Shown: piece after piece, positions 55,570-63,692 of the stretch | How the letters are laid out: each line of letters begins with the position of its first letter | How positions within the stretch are numbered: position 1 is the first letter of the stretch | Origin: Streptomyces plumbidurans | GTDB taxonomy: Bacteria; Actinomycetota; Actinomycetes; Streptomycetales; Streptomycetaceae | Assembly (NCBI RefSeq): GCF_019857225.1 | Contig: NZ_JAFJSY010000004.1 | Coordinates: forward strand, 124,001 to 188,000 | Direction of reading: 5' to 3' | Length of the DNA stretch: 64,000 nucleotides | Translations under genes and position numbers: made by a program | Notes under the pieces: generated by a model | Database searches by the model: none | What the model saw: only the letters and a program-made list of their open reading frames with translations | What the model was told of the DNA's origin: nothing

Positions 55570-56526
55570 GTGCCCACCTCCCGTCTGCAGCGCGTCGCCG
55601 TTCTCGTGCTCGAGGGCGCCAAGCCGCTCGACGTCGGGATCCCCGCGCAGGTGTTCGCGACGCGCAGGAGCATGCCGTACGAGGTGCGGGTGTGCGGGGC
55701 GGCGCCCGGTCTGGTGACCGGTGGTGACGGGCTGGCCTATCACGTCGCCGACGGCGTCGACGCGCTCACGTGGGCGGACATCGTGTTCGTGCCCGGCTAC
55801 CGGTTCCCCGACCGGGAGGACCCGCCGCAGGCCGTCGTCGACGCGCTGATCGCCGCCCACGACCGGGGCGCACGGCTCGCCGCCATCTCCACGGGCGCGT
55901 TCGCGCTCGCCGCCACGGGCCTGCTCGACGGCAGGCGGGCCACGACGCACTGGCACTACACGCGCGAGCTCGCCCGCAAGCACCCGCTCGTCCAGGTCGA
56001 CGAAAACGTCCTGTTCGTCGACGCGGGCAGTGTGCTGACGTCGGCCGGCGCCGCCTCGGGCATCGACCTGTGCCTGCACATCCTGCGCTCCGACCTCGGG
56101 GTGGCCGCCTCCAACCACGCGGCCCGGCGCCTGGTCGCGGCCCCCTACCGCAGCGGCGGCCAGGCGCAGTACGTGCCGCGCAGCGTGCCCGAGCCGCTCG
56201 GGGAGCGGTTCGCCGCCACGCGGGAGTGGGCCCTGCATCGGCTCGACGAGCCCCTCAGCCTCGAAGTCCTCGCCGAGCACGCGGCCGTCTCGGCGCGCAC
56301 CTTCTCCCGGCGCTTCGTCGAGGACACCGGCTACACGCCGATGCAGTGGGTCATGCGCGCCCGCATCGACAGGGCCCGCGAGCTGCTGGAACGCTCCGAG
56401 CGCAGCGTCGAGCAGATCGCGGGCGACGTCGGCCTCGGCACCGGCGCCAATCTGCGCATGCACTTCCAGCGCATCCTGGGCACGACGCCGAGCGAGTACC
56501 GGCGCACCTTCACCCGCGGCGAATAG
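55570..56526 (+). CDS. GlxA-family AraC regulator (DJ-1/PfpI domain plus AraC HTH)
   Basis: Transcription regulator of 318 residues. Residues about 8-175 form a DJ-1/PfpI-like amidotransferase domain; the nucleophile-elbow position usually holding Cys reads AISTGAFALAATGLLDGR, with Ser/Thr instead, so it is a ligand-sensing rather than catalytic domain. The C-terminal AraC module (about 215-310) has two HTHs: LAEHAAVSARTFSRRF and IAGDVGLGTGANLRMHFQRI. GTG start. It lies before gap-like and after SDR-like genes; the target is unknown. Confidence 0.9.
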   Translation: MPTSRLQRVAVLVLEGAKPLDVGIPAQVFATRRSMPYEVRVCGAAPGLVTGGDGLAYHVADGVDALTWADIVFVPGYRFPDREDPPQAVVDALIAAHDRGARLAAISTGAFALAATGLLDGRRATTHWHYTRELARKHPLVQVDENVLFVDAGSVLTSAGAASGIDLCLHILRSDLGVAASNHAARRLVAAPYRSGGQAQYVPRSVPEPLGERFAATREWALHRLDEPLSLEVLAEHAAVSARTFSRRFVEDTGYTPMQWVMRARIDRARELLERSERSVEQIAGDVGLGTGANLRMHFQRILGTTPSEYRRTFTRGE

Positions 56527-56670
56527 GGCGCCCCGCGACCCGCCGTCCCGGCCCGCCCAGGCCTTTGGCGCGATCCTTTCGAACCATGGCGCTCACGCCA
56601 CGGCCACCGACGGCCCGCGCACGCGAACCTGGAGACGTACCGCACGGACAGGGAAACCAAGGGGCACCTC

Positions 56671-57675
56671 ATGACTCGCATCGCCATCAACGGATTCGGC
56701 CGCATCGGACGCAACGTGCTGCGCGCCCTGCTGGAGCGCGACAGCGACCTCGAGATCGTCGCCGTCAACGACCTCACCGAGCCCACCGCCCTCGCCCGGC
56801 TTCTCGCCTACGACTCCACGGCCGGCCGCCTCGGCCGCCCGGTGACCGTCGACGGGGACACCCTCGTCGTCGACGGCCGGCGCATCAAGGTGCTCGCCGA
56901 GCGCGACCCGGCGCAGCTGCCCTGGGCCGAACTCAGCGTCGACGTCGCGCTGGAGTCCACCGGCCGCTTCACCTCGGCCAAGGCCGCCCGCGCCCACCTC
57001 GACGCGGGCGCCAAGAAGGTCCTCGTCAGCGCACCCTCGGACGGCGCCGACATCACCCTCGCGTACGGGGTCAACAGCGACCTCTACGACCCCGCGCTGC
57101 ACACGATCGTCTCGAACGCCTCCTGCACGACCAACGCCCTCGCCCCGCTCGCCGCCGTCCTCGACGAACTCGCGGGCATCGAGCACGGGTTCATGACCAC
57201 GGTGCACGCCTACACGCAGGAGCAGAACCTGCAGGACGGCCCGCACCGCGACCCCCGCCGCGCCCGCGCCGCCGGCGTCAACATCGTGCCGACCACCACG
57301 GGTGCCGCCAAGGCGATCGGCCTGGTCCTGCCCGGCCTCGACGGCAAGCTCTCGGGCGACTCGATCCGCGTACCGGTCCCGGTCGGCTCGATCGTCGAGC
57401 TCAACACCACCGTCGCCCGCGACGTGACCCGGGACGAGGTGCTCGCGGCCTACCGCGCCGCGGCGGACGGCCCGCTCGCCGGTGTCCTCGAGTACTCCGA
57501 GGACCCGCTGGTGTCCTCCGACATCACCGGCAACCCGGCCTCGTCCATCTTCGACTCGGCCCTCACCCGCGTCGACGGCCGCCACATCAAGGTGGTCGCC
57601 TGGTACGACAACGAGTGGGGCTTCTCCAACCGCGTGATCGACACGCTCGAACTGCTCGCCGGCACACGGTCGTAG
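56671..57675 (+). CDS. gap: Glyceraldehyde-3-phosphate dehydrogenase, type I
   Basis: Glycolytic NAD-dependent enzyme of 334 residues, full length. N-terminal Rossmann INGFGRIGRNVLRAL; catalytic Cys near residue 150 in SNASCTTNALAPL; HGFMTTVHAYTQEQNLQDG carries the catalytic His; GAAKAIGLVLPGLDGKLSG and WYDNEWGFSNRVIDTLELL end the protein. It probably catalyses phosphorylation of glyceraldehyde-3-phosphate. No pgk or tpi is adjacent, so it is likely an extra copy besides the main glycolytic cluster. ATG has a G-rich site; a 21-bp-stem terminator follows. Confidence 0.95.
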   Translation: MTRIAINGFGRIGRNVLRALLERDSDLEIVAVNDLTEPTALARLLAYDSTAGRLGRPVTVDGDTLVVDGRRIKVLAERDPAQLPWAELSVDVALESTGRFTSAKAARAHLDAGAKKVLVSAPSDGADITLAYGVNSDLYDPALHTIVSNASCTTNALAPLAAVLDELAGIEHGFMTTVHAYTQEQNLQDGPHRDPRRARAAGVNIVPTTTGAAKAIGLVLPGLDGKLSGDSIRVPVPVGSIVELNTTVARDVTRDEVLAAYRAAADGPLAGVLEYSEDPLVSSDITGNPASSIFDSALTRVDGRHIKVVAWYDNEWGFSNRVIDTLELLAGTRS

Positions 57676-57685
57676 CACTGCCCGC

Positions 57686-57736
57686 GCCGACGCTGCCGCC
57701 CCGCACGGGTCTCAAGTGCGGGGCGGCAGCGTCGGC
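57686..57736. terminator. Strong bidirectional terminator
   Basis: A 21-bp perfect stem: 57686-57706 pairs with 57716-57736 around the loop GGGTCTCAA. It lies between the convergent GAPDH and methyltransferase genes and is the longest perfect hairpin found in the window. Confidence 0.9.
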
Positions 57737-57737
57737 A

Positions 57738-58559
57738 TCAGGGCTTGCGGCCCACCCCGCAGAACTGCGTCACGTCCGCGATCTCGCCGATGTCCGGCCG
57801 GTCCGCGCGCCAGCGCGAGCACGACACCACGCCCGGGTCGAGCAGCTCCAAGTCCCGGAAGAAGCGCAGCAGTTGCTCGCGGCTGCGCAGCTTCATGGGG
57901 CTCGAGCCCTGCTCGTTCCAGCTGGCCACCGCCGCCGTCATGGCCTCGGTGTGCACCTCGGCGGTGGGGTGGGCGAGGGCGAGGTGGCTGCCCGAGGGCA
58001 GGGCGGCGACGAGCCGGTCGACGATCTCGTACGCCTCCTCGTCGTCGTTCACGAACTGCATGATGCCGAGCAGCATCAGCGCCACCGGCTTGTCGAAGTC
58101 CAGTGTCCGGCCCGCGCGTTCGAGGATCGGGCCGGGTTCGTGCACGTCCCCGTCGATGTAGTCCGTGACGCCCTCGGGGCTGCTGGTGAGCAGGGCCTGG
58201 GCATGGACGAGGACCAGGGGGTCGTTGTCCACGTAGACGATCCGTGCCTCGGGGGCCAGCCGCTGGGCGACCTCGTGCGTGTTGTCCGCGGTGGGCAGGC
58301 CGGTGCCCAGGTCGAGGAACTGGCGCATGCCCGCCTCGCCGACCAGATGGTGCACCGCCCGCCCCAGGAAGGCCCGGTCGGCGCGGGCGGCGTCGACGAT
58401 CTCCGGGAAGTGGTGCAGGATCTGTTCGCCCAGGTCGCGATCGGGCGCGTAGTTGTCCTTGCCGCCCAGGAAGTAGTTCCACACCCGTGCCGAGTGCGGG
58501 GTGGTCAGATCCAGCCGCGCCAGCACGGCCTCACGATCGTCGGCCGGTTCTTCGGGCAT
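57738..58559 (-). CDS. DUF574-type S-adenosylmethionine-dependent methyltransferase
   Basis: A 273-residue paralogue of the protein at 44837. Diagnostic block TTPHSARVWNYFLGGKDNY, SAM motif QFLDLGTGLPTADNTHE, IVYVDNDPLVLVHAQALLTS (20 residues) and VALMLLGIMQFVNDDEE are present. C-terminal GVVSCSRWRAD and QFCGVGRK are also typical. ATG at 58559 has GAGGAG upstream. It is a single gene between terminator 57686-57736 and the Tat-exported hydrolase gene. The methyl acceptor is unknown. Confidence 0.92.
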   Translation of the reverse strand: MPEEPADDREAVLARLDLTTPHSARVWNYFLGGKDNYAPDRDLGEQILHHFPEIVDAARADRAFLGRAVHHLVGEAGMRQFLDLGTGLPTADNTHEVAQRLAPEARIVYVDNDPLVLVHAQALLTSSPEGVTDYIDGDVHEPGPILERAGRTLDFDKPVALMLLGIMQFVNDDEEAYEIVDRLVAALPSGSHLALAHPTAEVHTEAMTAAVASWNEQGSSPMKLRSREQLLRFFRDLELLDPGVVSCSRWRADRPDIGEIADVTQFCGVGRKP

Positions 58560-58717
58560 GACACGCTCCTCGTCCTCGACCGGCTGCCCCCTCGACCGCC
58601 GGCCTCCCGCGCTCGGTCCCTCACGCTTGTGACAAGCCACAACGTAGCGGGCGGTGCGGGTTGAGGCCACCAATTCCCCGATCTTGAGGGGCACTTGCGC
58701 GGTCCTGAGCCCGCCGC

Positions 58718-60001
58718 TCAGAAGAAGCGCGCCTCCGGGTAGCGGCTCGAAGGGCCGTCCAGCAGGCCGTGGTCGTCGCGGTCGCGCAGCCAGCGGTCGA
58801 AGAAGGCGGCTACGTAGGCCCGTTGGGCCTTGATCGCGTGCCGTGGCGCGATCGTGCCGACGTTCTCGACGACGGTCCTGCGGGGCAGGCCGAGTCGGCG
58901 GGCGATCTGCGGGACGAGGGCCACGGCGTCGGTGTACGTCGCGTGTTCCGCGCCGCGCAGGTTCAGGCCCCGGTGCCAGCCGTGGCTGTGCCGCCACACG
59001 GCGTCCCAGGACGGCACCGTGCTCAGGTCGTTGCCGTCCATCCCGATGAGCAGGAAGGGGCGGTCGACGCCGTCGGCGGCAACGGTCGAGAGGTTGCCGG
59101 GGGTGCTGTCCTCCTGGACGTCCGCGAGGACTCCGTCCAGGTCGGCCGCGGCCGCGATGCGCGGGTCGTCGTGCATGGCCTGCAGGGCGGTGTAACCGCC
59201 CCCGGACTGGCCGAACATGCCGATGCGGCCGAAGTCGGTCGTGCCGCGCAGGGCCCGGGGGAGCGCATGGGGCAGTTCGTCGAGGACGAAGCGGGTGTCG
59301 GCCACCCGTACGGCGATCGTCTTGTGCAGCAGGGCCCTGATGCGCTCGGGGTCCGGGAACGCCTTGTCGTACTCCGCGGGCAGCACCGACCTCTCGACGC
59401 GGCCGCCGGGGAACTCGACGGCCGAGGCGTCATAGGTGTGGTCGACGGTCACCACGACGTGGCCCCGCGAGGCGAGGTCGTCGCAGAGGGTGGTGCCCAG
59501 CGAACGAGGGTCGCCCGCCCCCGGTGAGTAGAGGACGACCGGGAGCGGTCCGCAGCCGCGTTCGACCGGTGCGCCCTCATGGGCGTGGGTGAGGGTGGCC
59601 GCCCAGTCGACCTTGTCGGCCGGCACATCGGTGAAGCTGTTCAGCGCGGCGAACCCGGCCGCCTCACCGGGAAGCATCTGCGGCGCCCGCCGGTACCCGT
59701 CGACCGACCGCGCCGGGTAACGGATTCCGATCATGAGCTCCCGGTACGGCTGCGACGTGATCCAGGGATCGGGGCGGGAGGAGTCGACGAGATGCAGCGA
59801 AACCGTCCCCACCGGGTACGGGCCGCTCAGCCCGGGCAACTTCAGCCGCAGCCCATCGCCCTTGCGTGACGTGGCGGACGCGGGCACGGGTGCGGATGCG
59901 TGCGTGGCGGATGCCGGCGTGGCGGATGCGGCGCGTGCCGGGAAAGCGGACAGGGCGAGAGCGGCGGCGGCCGACTTCATGACGGCGCGACGGGTCGGCA
60001 T
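58718..60001 (-). CDS. Tat-exported alpha/beta hydrolase, PAF-acetylhydrolase-like
   Basis: Secreted esterase/lipase of 427 residues. The N-terminus MPTRRAVMKSAAAALALSAF has a Tat-like RR motif, a hydrophobic core and an ARAASA cleavage region. The mature domain has PVVLYSPGAGDPRSLGT (oxyanion strand), the nucleophile elbow GMFGQSGGGYTAL and a late His in LRGAEHATYTD, an arrangement typical of platelet-activating-factor acetylhydrolase-like and dienelactone-hydrolase-like enzymes. Single gene; substrate unknown. Confidence 0.85.
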   Translation of the reverse strand: MPTRRAVMKSAAAALALSAFPARAASATPASATHASAPVPASATSRKGDGLRLKLPGLSGPYPVGTVSLHLVDSSRPDPWITSQPYRELMIGIRYPARSVDGYRRAPQMLPGEAAGFAALNSFTDVPADKVDWAATLTHAHEGAPVERGCGPLPVVLYSPGAGDPRSLGTTLCDDLASRGHVVVTVDHTYDASAVEFPGGRVERSVLPAEYDKAFPDPERIRALLHKTIAVRVADTRFVLDELPHALPRALRGTTDFGRIGMFGQSGGGYTALQAMHDDPRIAAAADLDGVLADVQEDSTPGNLSTVAADGVDRPFLLIGMDGNDLSTVPSWDAVWRHSHGWHRGLNLRGAEHATYTDAVALVPQIARRLGLPRRTVVENVGTIAPRHAIKAQRAYVAAFFDRWLRDRDDHGLLDGPSSRYPEARFF

Positions 60002-60188
60002 GTCTGGTCCCCTAGGGTCTGCGGGAGTGGGTTTCAGCGATCACCCACAGGGTCTCGACCAGCCGAGATCGTCACCATCCGGCGGGCCCGCCGACACGGC
60101 TGGGGGTTTTCCTCCATCCACGGGTGGAGACTCTCCATCGGCCCGTGGGTGGTGGTGATCCACTGTCTCTACGGAGCACGCTTGGCGC

Positions 60189-60812
60189 ATGAGTTCTCTG
60201 CACTCTGCACTCGTCGTTCTCACCGGCGTCTGCTTCGCGCTCTTCGTCGTGGCCTGGGTCGCGGGCGCCGTCTACTTCGGCGTGAAGAGCGAGGCGGGCC
60301 CGCTCGGTTGGCTGCGCGGACTGCGCCGCACCACGCTCCGCCGTGTCCTGCTGATGGCAGGCGTCTACGTCGTCTTCAGGCTGGTCGGACAGTCCCAGGG
60401 CTTCTGGCACGATCTGCAGTTCTGGCAGCCGGAGATAGCGCTCATCGGCGCACTGCTCGTCGTCGCCTCCACCGCACTGCTGCTGTGGGCCCGTTGGGTC
60501 CTGGGCACGATGTGGGCCGACGTCCCGACGGTCCAGGAGCACCACGAACTGCGCACGGACGGTCCCTACGCGCGGGTCCGCCACCCCATCTACACCGGCC
60601 TGCTCGGCCTGGTCGCCGGCGCCATGCTCGCCTGCGGATTCGGCATATGGACAGCGGTCCTGCTGGTCGCCGTCCCATGGCTGCTGCGCCGGGTCCAGGT
60701 CGAGGACCGGCTGATGGCAGGCCGGTTCGGTGCCTCCTACGACACCTACCGCGCCCGCGTCCCGGCACTGCTCCCGAGGCTGAGATCGCACGGAGCGGCC
60801 CCGGGAGTCTGA
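60189..60812 (+). CDS. Isoprenylcysteine carboxyl methyltransferase-like membrane protein
   Basis: Membrane protein of 207 residues with about five hydrophobic helices. The C-terminal ICMT/PEMT-type SAM-binding motif is visible: YARVRHPIYTGLLG with the R-H-P triplet, then EDRLMAGRFGASYDTYRARV with the E-E/D...Y-x-x-Y pattern. Bacterial homologues methylate small or lipid substrates, not prenyl-cysteines. It starts at ATG 60189 and faces the convergent ferritin-like gene across a short gap containing a 22-bp direct repeat. Confidence 0.86.
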   Translation: MSSLHSALVVLTGVCFALFVVAWVAGAVYFGVKSEAGPLGWLRGLRRTTLRRVLLMAGVYVVFRLVGQSQGFWHDLQFWQPEIALIGALLVVASTALLLWARWVLGTMWADVPTVQEHHELRTDGPYARVRHPIYTGLLGLVAGAMLACGFGIWTAVLLVAVPWLLRRVQVEDRLMAGRFGASYDTYRARVPALLPRLRSHGAAPGV

Positions 60813-60816
60813 CGGC

Positions 60817-60859
60817 GCGGCTGGAGGGATCAGAAGGGCGGCTGGAGGGATCAGAAGGG
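60817..60859. repeat. 21-bp-period direct repeat at a gene end
   Basis: A 22-nt segment at 60817-60838 is repeated at 60838-60859 with a 21-bp period. On the minus strand it duplicates the stop codon and final residues of the ferritin-like protein, so a second in-frame PF-stop lies just beyond the real end. Confidence 0.88.
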
Positions 60860-61999
60860 ACGGAACTGCGGGCCGTAGTTGCCCGGCGCGTCGGGGATCG
60901 AGCGTTCCATCAGCTCCACGGCAGGGTGTTCCAGCCCGCGCATCGCGTGGATGGCCGCGTTCAGGGTGCGACGGCCGCCGCCGGACCAGGCCCTCTCCAG
61001 GTTCTGCAGCACGGAGTGATACGTGGCGTCGAAACCGTCCAGGAGCCGCCGTACGTCTGCGCCGGCGTGCGACCAGCCACCGGCCGGAACGGGCGCCATG
61101 GGCCGCACGTCGGGGAAGCGCACCGGCGCGCCGGAGAACTCCCAGCCGCTGTCGGTCTCGCGCAGCCGCCGGCCGTGGTAGATCTCGCCGAAGGCGTAGT
61201 AGTGCGCGGGGTAGTCGTCGTCGAAGGCCGTGGCCGGGGAGGTGGCGGTGCCCTCGCCCTGCTCCTTGATGATCTCGATGGCGCGCATGACGTCGTCCGG
61301 GCTCCGCACCGGCTCCAGCACGTCGGAACCGATCCGCGCGGACAATTGTCCCCGCACCTGCAACTCCGGCGCCACGCTGCGGAAGGTCCGCAGGATGTCG
61401 CCGTAGAAGGCGCCGACGCTGGGCGAGGGTTCCGCGCTGCGCGCGAGCGGCTCGTCGGGGGCCTCGATGGCCATCATGACCTCGTGCACGAAGGACCTGG
61501 TCAGGCCCGACAGATACACGGTCAGGCCGGGGCGTACACCACCGGGCAGCGGGCCGGGATAGGCGGACGCCGCGCTCTTGATCTGCGGCCGCCCGCCCAC
61601 GGCCACCAGCAGATTGCAGACCGTGCCCAGGTGGTACATCTCGTCGCCGACGATGCGCCGGATCAGCCGCGCGGCCTCGCTGCCGCGGTCCTTGATGGAC
61701 CACCAGCCGCACAAGTAGGGCGGGATGGTGGCGAGTTCGAGGGCCACGGCGACCTGGAGGGACTCCCTGAGCCAGCCGAGCCCGCGGCCGTCGTGGGGAA
61801 CGGCCAGCAGGTGTGCCACGGAACGGTGGCCGGGTGCGGCGGGCGCGGCGGGCGCCTCACTCACGGGTCGTGCCGCCGCCTGTGCAGCACCGGCGGCCAC
61901 GACCGGAGCGCCGGCCGCCACGGCAGCCGACGCCAGAAAACTCCTGCGCTTGAACGGGGCAACTGCCGGGCTGTCCGAATCTTCCGTCGTACCAGTCAA
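60851..61999 (-). CDS. Tat-exported VioB/RebD-type ferritin-like protein
   Basis: A 382-residue protein with a Tat signal (FKRRSFLASAAVAAGAPVVA, cleavage near AQAAA). The mature part has the ferritin-like four-helix domain found in iminophenylpyruvate dimer synthases VioB/RebD: LQVAVALELATIPPYLCGWW, DEMYHLGTVCNLLVAVGG (Glu/His metal ligands E-x-x-H as DEMYH) and FGEIYHGRRL. A large-domain partner is not attached, unlike VioB, which is about 1000 residues. Violacein-like chemistry is not implied; the exported oxidase or binding role is unknown. Confidence 0.8.
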   Translation of the reverse strand: MTGTTEDSDSPAVAPFKRRSFLASAAVAAGAPVVAAGAAQAAARPVSEAPAAPAAPGHRSVAHLLAVPHDGRGLGWLRESLQVAVALELATIPPYLCGWWSIKDRGSEAARLIRRIVGDEMYHLGTVCNLLVAVGGRPQIKSAASAYPGPLPGGVRPGLTVYLSGLTRSFVHEVMMAIEAPDEPLARSAEPSPSVGAFYGDILRTFRSVAPELQVRGQLSARIGSDVLEPVRSPDDVMRAIEIIKEQGEGTATSPATAFDDDYPAHYYAFGEIYHGRRLRETDSGWEFSGAPVRFPDVRPMAPVPAGGWSHAGADVRRLLDGFDATYHSVLQNLERAWSGGGRRTLNAAIHAMRGLEHPAVELMERSIPDAPGNYGPQFRPF

Positions 62000-62074
62000 T
62001 TTCGCCTCAGCTCATAGCAATGGCCCCGCCTCTGCTCGATCGAGATGAACGGGACCCTCCGACAGCTCTGGAAG

Positions 62075-62788
62075 CTAGCAGCCGGCACCGCGGTTCCCCG
62101 GGCGTACGGGTCCGGGGGGACGCGTCCACCACCCTGTCAGTCCAACGGGCCGACGCCCCGGCCCGGACCGGGCTCCCTCGGGGGCGCCGGTGCAAGTCCT
62201 CGGGAGGCGGTCGGGGTTACGCCGGGTACGGCTCACGATGGTGGTGTAGTCGACGCCGCGCTCGGTGTCGCCCTTGGCATGGGAGCCGTTGGAGCACCGG
62301 GGAGCCGGTCGTCCGGTCCCTGGCCGCCGGGCTGTCCAGGCCGAGCGCTTGCCGGCCCATCCCACCACGTCCAGCACCGGGTCGAGCAGGTTCGCCGGGC
62401 CGGAGGCGTCGGTGCCGTGGTTGCTGGCGTTGATGCCCACCAGTCGGTGCACCTTCGCCGCGCCGCCGTCGAAGCGCAGATACCACTCGGACGTCACCCC
62501 GCCGCCCTGGGAGTGACCCACAAGGTCGACCTTCGAGGCACCCGTGGCGGCCAGCATCCGGTCGACGTAGGAGGCCAGTTGCCGGGCCGAATCGGGGACG
62601 TGGTCGGCGCACACGGTGGGCGGGGCCCCGGCGGCGATCTGCCGCGGTTCGGGAGCCGCGGCGGGGGCTGCGATAGCGACAGGAGCGACAGGAGCAGCGG
62701 AAGCGAGGGGGGCGGCAACGGTCAGGCAGCCCGCCGCGGCCAGGGCGGTTCCTGCGCACTTGAGGATTGTGCGCACCACGATGCGCAC
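62075..62788 (-). pseudogene. Truncated secreted lipase, probably non-functional
   Basis: The frame begins with a good signal peptide (TILKCAGTALAAAGCLTVAA, then ASAA) and contains a lipase core: HVPDSARQLASYVDRMLAAT, GHSQGGGVTSEWYLRFDGGA (nucleophile Ser) and GINASNHGT. Compared with streptomycete secreted lipases, the segment with the HG oxyanion strand between the signal peptide and HVPDSARQL is missing. After VDYTTIVSRTR the sequence turns into Arg/Pro/Gly-rich nonsense where the catalytic Asp/His region should be, indicating a frameshift. About 213 bp upstream (62789-63001) hold no gene. Confidence 0.68.
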
Positions 62789-63001
62789 CCCCTGGTGACG
62801 GGGCGTCGGTGGGGCTCAGGGCGGCCCCAGCCTCGACACCTCGCGGCACCGCGCTCGCGCACGCCGAGCGACGTACGCCCGTTCGGCGCACGCGCGATCA
62901 GCAGCGCGGGGGGATCCCCGTGCGAGGCGCTCGTGCGGCTGAACCCGCCTTGTCCGTAACGGCAGTTGACGTGACGTCAGGAAGCTATGTCGGCCCGATC
63001 G

Positions 63002-63631
63002 TCAGGGCCGCGCGGCCGCCGCCCTGATCAGCCGTCGGATGTCCTCCAGGTCCGCCTCGAACTCGGCCGTCAGGTCGACGGGCAGGTCGAGCCAGGGGGC
63101 GAGTCGGCGGTGGCCGGGGAGTTCGTCGTCCGGGAGTTGGCCCCGGCGGCTGCGCGGGTCGAGGGTGCCGGGGGTGAAGCGGCCGGAGGCCTCGGAGGCG
63201 GCGAAGCCGATGACGAAGGTGCTGATCAGGCGCTCCAGCCGCGGCACTTGGGACTCCGGGACCCCGGCATCGATGAGGGCGGTGTAGACGATGTCCACCG
63301 CGCGCACGGCGTCCGGCGTGACGGCCGGCCGTGAGAAGAGCAGGTGTGCGGCCCACGGGTGACGCCGGGTCACCTCGCGGCAGGCATGACCGAGAGCGCC
63401 GAGCCGCTCCTCCCAGGTCTGGTCCGCGGGCGTCCGTGCAGGCAGCAGTGCGGTCAGCAGGCGGCCGATCATGCCGTCCAGCAGGGCCGACTTGTCCTTG
63501 ACGTGGCGGTACAGCGCCATCGGCGTAACGCCGACCCGATCGGCCAGCGCGCGCATCGACACCGCTTCGAGGCCGTTCTCGTCGGCGATGTCCAGCGCCG
63601 CGTCCAGAATCTCTTCCCGCCTGCCGCTCAT
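63002..63631 (-). CDS. TetR-family regulator
   Basis: Regulator of 209 residues. N-terminal HTH REEILDAALDIADENGLEAV, MRALADRVGVTPMALYRHVK and DKSALLDGM, then a helical TetR_C ligand domain (about 75-205). ATG at 63631 is chosen because the family begins SGRREEILDAAL; there is no clear ribosome site, and the operator-like repeats begin 3 bp upstream. It is divergent from an ABC ATPase gene at 63693, the usual arrangement for a repressor of a drug-efflux or lipid ABC transporter. Confidence 0.88.
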   Translation of the reverse strand: MSGRREEILDAALDIADENGLEAVSMRALADRVGVTPMALYRHVKDKSALLDGMIGRLLTALLPARTPADQTWEERLGALGHACREVTRRHPWAAHLLFSRPAVTPDAVRAVDIVYTALIDAGVPESQVPRLERLISTFVIGFAASEASGRFTPGTLDPRSRRGQLPDDELPGHRRLAPWLDLPVDLTAEFEADLEDIRRLIRAAAARP

Positions 63632-63633
63632 GG

Positions 63634-63678
63634 GTCTACAGTGTAGACGTATACGATGTAGACGTGTACGGCGTAGAC
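63634..63678. promoter_or_regulatory. TetR operator cluster with 15-bp periodicity
   Basis: A perfect palindrome GTCTACAGTGTAGAC (63634-63648) is followed by direct copies TGTAGAC (63657-63663) and CGTAGAC (63672-63678), all 15 bp apart. It spans the whole promoter between the TetR and ABC genes and likely binds the TetR protein. Confidence 0.6.
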
Positions 63679-63692
63679 CAACAGGGGGCGGG

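Noticed and set aside
55570-56526. Active DJ-1/PfpI amidotransferase
   Set aside because: The nucleophile position reads Ser/Thr (AISTGAF) instead of Cys and the domain is fused to an AraC HTH, so a regulator is more likely.
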